The notes under the pieces: generated by a model
The model's input: only the letters and a program-made list of their open reading frames with translations
Databases searched by the model: none
What the model was told of the DNA's origin: nothing
Position numbers and translations under genes: made by a program
Shown here: piece after piece, positions 58,501 through 64,000 of the stretch
How positions within the stretch are numbered: the stretch's first letter is position 1
Layout: every line of letters starts with the position of its first letter
From: Medicago truncatula
Taxonomy: Eukaryota > Streptophyta > Magnoliopsida > Fabales > Fabaceae
Length of the DNA: 64,000 nucleotides
Assembly (NCBI RefSeq): GCF_003473485.1
Contig: NC_053044.1
Coordinates: 1,004,501 to 1,068,500, forward strand
Direction of reading: 5' to 3'

Positions 58501-60373
58501 GTCAGACTTGAATTGATTTAGCTAAAAAATCCCGTCTTCCGGAAAAAAAAGAGAAAGGAAAAAAAAAAAAAAACTTTTTTTGTTTGAAAAAAGAAAAAAA
58601 AAACTTATATATATATATATCCTCCGCTCTTAATAATTAGGTTAAAATACGTCGTCGGTTACCTACTTTGCTTCTTTCTCATTTTTTAATCGTCGTCGGT
58701 ACTAGTTAGGTTAAGTGGTCAAATGGTGCTAAGTAGCGAAGGCGGGGATAATGAGCGAAACAACTTTGCTTCTTTTCCATCACTTACAAAGGAAATTATC
58801 TCCACTAAGAAGAAGCGAGTAACCAAAACCCTAACATCACCGTCACTTCACGCGCTGCCGCTGCCATTGCCATTTCTTCCTTTTGAACTCATTGAGGAAA
58901 TCCTAAGTAGGCTACCCGTGAAGCTCCTCCTCCAGCTCCGATGCGCCTGCAAGTCCTGGAGTTCTCTAATCTCTAATCCCAAATTTGCTAAGAAGCACCT
59001 TAGCATGTCAACCAGGCACGTCCTCCACTGCATAAGCTCTTCCGGTGGAGACATCCTCAAGTCTTACCCACTAGACTCCATCTACACCAATGCCACCACT
59101 ACCGCCATCCCACAACTTGAGTATTCTTTTCACCGCTGTTCTAATTACTTTATTGGCTCATGCAATGGCATCCTTTGTCTTGCAGCAGAAGGTTATCATA
59201 CCAATTTGGTTACTTTTCGACTGTGGAACCCTTTCATCAGAAAATTCAAGGAATTACCTCCTCTTGGAGACCAACAAACTTCTGCATACATTATCAAGAT
59301 GTATGGCTTCGGATATGACCCTGTTAGTGATAATTACAAGGTTGTGACTGTTTTACGTGTGTTTGATTACAGTAGTCATATTTTAGTTAAAAATGATGAA
59401 GTTAAGGTTTATACTTTGGGTATCAATTCATGGAAAAGCATTTCAGTGTTCCCTTATTCTGTTTTCCCCGTTCAGCGGCTATCTGGGAAATGTGTGAGTG
59501 GCACGATTAATTGGTTGGCTTCAAAAGATTCTAAGCAAAGTAAATATTTTATTCTTTCTCTTGATTTGATGAACGAGTCTTACCAAGAGGTTTCGTTGCC
59601 CAATTATGGTAAGGTAGATGCATGTAATTTTCACTTGAGTGTTCTCAGGGATTGCTTGATCATGTTTTCTGGTGATGTTGTTTGGGTAATGAAGGAATAT
59701 GGAAATAAAGAGTCTTGGACTAAACTATTCACCATATCTTACAATCGAGATCCTCATACAATACCTTATTCCTGCATGAAGGCAATATATGTTTTTGAGG
59801 ATGACCAGGTGCTGCTGAATATAGGGGGCTGTAGAGGGAAGTATATTTTTTACAATTGTAGAAACAACACTTCAAAGTATGCTGAGTTTGAACCCAACCC
59901 AGAAGTCTGCGTTGAGAGTTTAATATCCCTTTTTTCTTAATGCTAGTATGTTGATGAGGTGCTATGTCACTTGAGTATGATATTTAACTAGAGCCTATAT
60001 GTTAATTTATGTATATGATATTTATTTTGTACTTGTATGGATTATTGGTTATTTCCTGAGTCCTTGTTAATCGATAGCCATGCGATTATACAGTTTGAAA
60101 ATCTGCATTTTTTTTCAATTATATATTTGTTAGATGTTTTTGTTCTCTCAACATGAATTTAAGTTTATATAGTTCACAATCATGCATTCCTTTAGATTGT
60201 TTGAGGTGTGTTTTTCTAAGATCAGAAATAGGACCTAGATTATGTCAAGTTATTCATATGTTTATTGAAAAGTCTAATTCGAGCCGCAAGAATTTTATAA
60301 TGTCTGCTTCAAAATATTTAACCCTACATTATGGAGTGGACAAATCAAATGTTATCATGCTTGTGGTTCATTG
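58501..60373 (+). repeat. segmental duplication, copy B (F-box gene plus flanks)
   Basis: Partner of 42121-43985. Its right edge runs on into the family's normal downstream sequence and its left edge joins the orphan module, so this is the more ancestral context. Confidence 0.9.
58723..59940 (+). CDS. F-box/FBA domain protein copy 6, 405 aa (twin of copy 4)
   Basis: Single-exon, open from ATGGTGCTAAG to VCVESLISLFS. Domain layout equals copy 4: F-box at about residues 51-93, then the FBA region with IGSCNGILCLA, MYGFGYDPVSDNYKVV and VWVMKEYG. Seven nucleotides differ from copy 4, five altering residues (Ser, Phe, Asn, Arg and Asp here). The number of changes is too small to judge selection. 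It is preceded by the same promoter block, where copy B has a longer TATATATATATAT run and small indels. Downstream lies the normal family module. Probably functional; substrate unknown. Confidence 0.9.
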   Translation: MVLSSEGGDNERNNFASFPSLTKEIISTKKKRVTKTLTSPSLHALPLPLPFLPFELIEEILSRLPVKLLLQLRCACKSWSSLISNPKFAKKHLSMSTRHVLHCISSSGGDILKSYPLDSIYTNATTTAIPQLEYSFHRCSNYFIGSCNGILCLAAEGYHTNLVTFRLWNPFIRKFKELPPLGDQQTSAYIIKMYGFGYDPVSDNYKVVTVLRVFDYSSHILVKNDEVKVYTLGINSWKSISVFPYSVFPVQRLSGKCVSGTINWLASKDSKQSKYFILSLDLMNESYQEVSLPNYGKVDACNFHLSVLRDCLIMFSGDVVWVMKEYGNKESWTKLFTISYNRDPHTIPYSCMKAIYVFEDDQVLLNIGGCRGKYIFYNCRNNTSKYAEFEPNPEVCVESLISLFS

Positions 60374-62591
60374 TGAAGGTTAGGAGAGCAAAAGACTTAC
60401 TCATGTAAGATGACAGGTACATTCTTTGGGAATGTTTTCGTTTTGAGACATTTCCTGCATAAATTTTAATATTCTAGCTGATACGAAAGGTTTTGAATGT
60501 TGGCGTGTTAATGTTGGTTGCAAGATTTCCTTGTCATTGTTAAATATTGATTGACCCATGTATTTAAAATATTTCTCACAGTAAATAGGGTTTTTATTAT
60601 TGAAGATTATCCTTAATATATGTACTGTAATTATAATTAGCAATTCACCAAATAGGTAAGAAACTTTAAGTGTCATGAACCAAGTATATAAGTATATAGT
60701 GATGAAGTCAGAAAAGGAACATGTAAGATATTGCTGAAGGCATTTCACAGGTTACAACAAATTTTCTTGATACACTAATTTTCTAATACCAAGGGATCTT
60801 CTTCGAAAAAAAAGTTTCCTGCTGCAGGTTCTTCATAACTTATCCATGAAGTTAATCCTAAACTGTCACCACTTTAAATAAGGTTTCCCTTGTCCAATAA
60901 CTTTACTTTCTTATGCTGTGATGATATTTCAAATTTGTGCGATGACAAAAGTACCACCAGAAACCCGAACTGGCTTGTTTCTGTTAGCATATATTTGAAG
61001 TTCTATCATTTCATCTGCCACTACCAGAGCATCCATTAAGAGTGAAAAATCCAAGTTAAATAATTTTTTTTGGAACTTCCCTTAATAGGATTTTGAAAGA
61101 AGAAAAGAAATACTATTAGAAGAATCAATATATTTTTTTGTTGAAAGATTCATTGTGAAAAGTTGCAGTTGCAGTCTCTTGCTAATTCAAGGTAAAGCTG
61201 CTTACATTCAAGATAGCAAAGTAGCTCTTGAATGCTCCTAAATTATTTCCTGCAGCGGCTGCAATATCGAGCATAGCAGCTAGTAGCTACCAGCTACTAT
61301 TCCCTTCTGTAACCTCTTTATGGGTCAGATTGTTTGTGATTTTGTCATAAGCTAAATATAATTTGTTTTAGAATAAAAACTAAAAAAAGCTATATTGCAC
61401 ACTTGCTTTTTTGTGATCTTAAACAAATGTTATCAATTTAGGAAAAGAAAATCACTCTTCTAACTTTCCTTCTTGTCTTTATACACTTATACTCAACAGT
61501 CAACATGTTTTTGGATATTGCAAACTTGCTTTTTTGAATTTTTATACTAATACAGATGGAAATACTGCAATATTAGATAAACAGAAACTATGTTTTGGTA
61601 CACAACGGTTTCATTATATCTAAATTCTGTTGTTCAGTAATTCCACGTGTCCATGTTATATCATTTGAGTTGTGCGTGATTCTAAACAAAGTTGTGTTGA
61701 TTTTAATGATAAAATGTATTATTTGTATTCTAAAAGTGACAATTAAATTGATACAAAGAACTATTACAAATGAGACATTTATAATGAGACGGAGAAAATA
61801 CCATTTTAAATTTTTTAGAATCAGCTTTGATACCTGTAATTATGATGTTCTTGTCCATATATACTCTAAAATAATGATAATAGTTCTTTTGAAAGTAGTA
61901 TTACTAAGTTGATCATGATTCATGATGCTATTGAGATGAAAGTTCTTGATTTCACCTGGCTATGTACAATTGTATACTACTATAGCTTTTAAAGTTGTGC
62001 TCCCTTCCTTCCTTTATTTGTTCTTTGTATTGGTTGATGATACATTTTCCTTTCAAAGGGTCCATCCTTGATGGTAATTTGTGTATGTTTAAAATGCAAT
62101 TGTTGGATCTATAAACAATAGACAATTTTCTTACGGAAGTTGATGAGTTTGAGACTAAATATGAGTAATGAAAGGGTGGAAGTTCATTTTCACCCTCCCT
62201 TGAGGCGAATGTATTTTTTAAGGGTAAGGATTCTTAGATGTAAGATCAAGTAAAGTATCAAGTTGTTTTAAAAATGAAAGAAAGCACCAAAATTCGAATT
62301 AGTGGTGAAGTTTAGCAGCGATGCATTTTTTTTTTTTTTTTTACTACAATCTGTGATAAGTGTAACCATATGTGGTCCACTGCTTAACTCAAATGTTTTG
62401 TCTTAGTTAGAGATGTGATCTGTATGTTTTGTTAGAAACTCTCTCGACAAAGGTGATGGCATGATAATGTGTTTTTGTTGAGTATAAGGACTGTTTAGTT
62501 TTGGGAAAACTGAAGCTATAATCCTACTTTTCTAAATGATGTTGGATAAATATTAGTGCTAACAACTATCTTTCTCAAACCTGTTAAATAA
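60374..62591. other. downstream non-coding module of F-box copy 6
   Basis: The first ~1.1 kb matches other modules (ATTGACCCATGTATTTAAAA near 60550; CAGAAACCCGAACTGGCTTG near 60960 parallels 3550). The rest, to 62591, shows no gene or recognised repeat. Confidence 0.5.
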
Positions 62592-62600
62592 TTAAATAAA

Positions 62601-62987
62601 GGTCAAATGCATCTAAAGGTCCTTTAAGTTTTTCGTTTTTCCCAAAGTCGTCCTTTAAGTTTCAAAAGTCCCAAACAAGTCCTTTTAGTTTTTGAATCGT
62701 TTCAAACAAATCCTTTTAGAGGATGATGGTGATGATTTAGATGATAGCAACAAAGAGCATTATCCACCATTTGTCATGCCTAAAAAGATGACTAATTTTA
62801 AGTGGGTGTTATGAGACAGATTTGGTACCAAAGATGAGTTCAAGGAAGCAATTACCAACTATGCTATCTACAATAGGACTTGTTTGAAACGATTCAAAAA
62901 CTAAAATGACTTGTATGGGACTTTTGAAACTTAAAGGACGACTTTGGGAAAAATGAAAAACTTAAAAGACCTTTAGATGCATTTGAC
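62601..62987. mobile_element. mini-MULE with captured MuDR transposase fragment
   Basis: A perfect 9-bp target duplication, TTAAATAAA (62592-62600 and 62988-62996), flanks it. The ends GGTCAAATGCATCTAAAGGT / CTTTAGATGCATTTGAC begin inverted arms of about 110 bp. The ~160-bp centre (about 62716-62880, + strand) reads EDDGDDLDDSNKEHYPPF, then FKWVL-stop-DRFGTKDEFKEAITNYAIYN. This resembles the N-terminal (DBD) region of plant MuDR transposases. One stop (TGA at the expected Gly) breaks it. It is thus an internally deleted MULE reduced to MITE size. Confidence 0.82.
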
Positions 62988-63148
62988 TTAAATAAATTAG
63001 TGCTATTTCCATACTTTAAAAGTGCAACTAGCTAGTCGATCACGGCTCAAATTGTGTAATCTAATGGGGAATGAATGAATGGATTTCTCGTGACTTAAAT
63101 TGAGAGAGATGTGTTCATAACAGAAAATTTTGGGAAACAAATCAATAT

Positions 63149-63256
63149 ATTAATGGGTTAGCATCTAAAGATATTAATAAAAGGAAATGTTTTATTCTTC
63201 CTCTTGATTTGGGGAAGAGTGTTAGACTAAATTATCCACTATTTCTTGCATCTTAA
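63149..63256 (+). pseudogene. F-box FBA-domain scrap (copy 7)
   Basis: Reads INGLASKDINKRKCFILPLDL, matching INWLASKD...FILSLDL of the intact copies. It then skips about 150 bp and continues with TKLSTISC, matching TKLFTISY. No F-box or other FBA sequence is visible nearby. The right edge abuts the poly-T of the LINE at 63275. Confidence 0.75.
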
Positions 63257-63274
63257 AGAATCTAATTATACACA

Positions 63275-64000
63275 TTTTTTTAGGGAAGAAAATTATTGCA
63301 TTTCATTAGATAAAATATGCCAAATACATGTAGGTACATCATCAATCACATGGGGGCTAGGATTAGATAGGGCTGTCTGAGCTAACTCGTGAGCTACCCT
63401 ATTTGCTTGCCTCCGGTTGAACTCAACATGAGAGTTCTGAAATCTATCAACTAGCATATGTTTACAAGCAGTAATAATACATCCAAACTCGCTACTATCC
63501 GCTAGACTAGAATTGACACAATTAACAACCTTTTTTCAATCAAGAACAAAATCTACATTATCAAATTGTTGATTAGAGAGCCAATCCAAAGCCGTGTGTA
63601 GTCCCACAGCTTCCCCCACATCTATATCACAAATAGGGGCAAACTATTTTGTTCTTGCAAGTACAAAAGCACCATCATCATCCCTAAGACGCATGCCCAA
63701 ACCAACCTTGTTAAGAGAAGTAGAAAAGGATGCATCAATGTTGCATTTATAAATGCTTCGCCAAACATAGCTTGGGTTATGCCCAATTTTGGACCCAATA
63801 AAATCAGAATTAGGAAAGTATCTAGCCTTAAATAATCGACAAACAAGGCTTCTATAATCAGTTTGGAACTTCTATCCCTGTTTTCCTAACATAGCCACAT
63901 TAAAAGAGGTCAAATCCTTAAAGCCCATGCCTCCAAAAAATTTATGAACAGACAATCTTTCCCAGGACATCCAATGTAATCCACGACGCATATTACCGTC
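63275..64000 (-). mobile_element. LINE 3' part with RNase H-like domain, running off the window
   Basis: On the - strand the sequence starts beyond 64000 with reverse-transcriptase C-terminal text ([25 protein letters not shown]-stop-KFQTD, LFKARYFPNSDF). After YVWRSI it jumps to an RNase H-like (RVT_3) region: GLGMRLRDDDGAFVLARTK, EAVGLHTALDWL, VEFNRRQANRVAHELAQTAL. It ends CIWHILSNEMQ and a stop. The segment between (zf-RVT) is deleted. Several stops occur, two where Trp is expected (TGG to TAG). A short A-tail (63281-63275) ends it. Confidence 0.82.

Overview
The window is nuclear DNA from a flowering plant, most likely a legume of the Medicago/Trifolium type. This is inferred from the AT-rich intergenic sequence, spliced plant genes, the F-box/FBA family present and repeat families I recognise as legume-like; no organellar or bacterial genes are visible. 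Two gene systems stand out. One is a tandem cluster of F-box genes on the + strand. The other is a single intact brassinosteroid-6-oxidase-type cytochrome P450 gene (CYP85A family) on the - strand.

F-box cluster. Four copies have open single-exon reading frames: 1133-2371, 34226-35377, 42335-43552 and 58723-59940. Three are broken: 13445-14654 (two frameshifts), 49280-53417 (early stop plus a ~3 kb LTR-like insertion) and a scrap at 63149-63256. The copies at 42.3 and 58.7 kb are nearly identical, with 7 coding differences in 1218 nt, 5 of them amino-acid changing. They lie in a ~1.87 kb segmental duplication. Most copies drag a 2-4 kb non-coding downstream module with them, and one such module (about 56961-58500) has no F-box gene of its own. 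The encoded proteins would be substrate receptors of SCF ubiquitin ligases.

P450 gene. CYP85A occupies 21978 to 18893 on the - strand. I reconstructed nine exons with GT-AG introns throughout, giving 464 residues with the ETTR and FGSGTRLCPG signatures in place. Several introns carry small decayed repeats.

Mobile DNA fills most of the rest. From left to right: a GTTAAC-type MITE (513-689); a tRNA-derived SINE (~4385-4500); an hAT-like element with an 8-bp target duplication (4516-5259); a MITE with palindromic GTTGACACC ends (5550-6342, second copy 27388-28211); a 5'-truncated LINE with a perfect 17-bp target duplication (6698-9557); a decayed Helitron candidate (9807-12602); long-inverted-repeat elements, three with 9-10 bp target duplications (12699-13256, 22497-23620, 32846-33764, 46317-46816); a second hAT-like copy containing a nested CACTA-like element (28906-31270); LTR remnants (24.1, 25.4-26.4 and 38.3-39.7 kb); a fold-back dimer (40385-40968); a PIF/Harbinger (Tourist-like) element (41194-42117); a Helitron carrying a dead RPA70-like gene (45147-48885); a solo-LTR candidate (49786-52783); a 387-bp mini-MULE that still holds a MuDR transposase fragment (62601-62987); and a LINE with an RNase H domain running off the right edge (63275-64000, - strand).

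The picture is of a birth-and-death F-box cluster that is being duplicated and broken by transposons. All calls were made by eye from the sequence; no alignment or database search was run.
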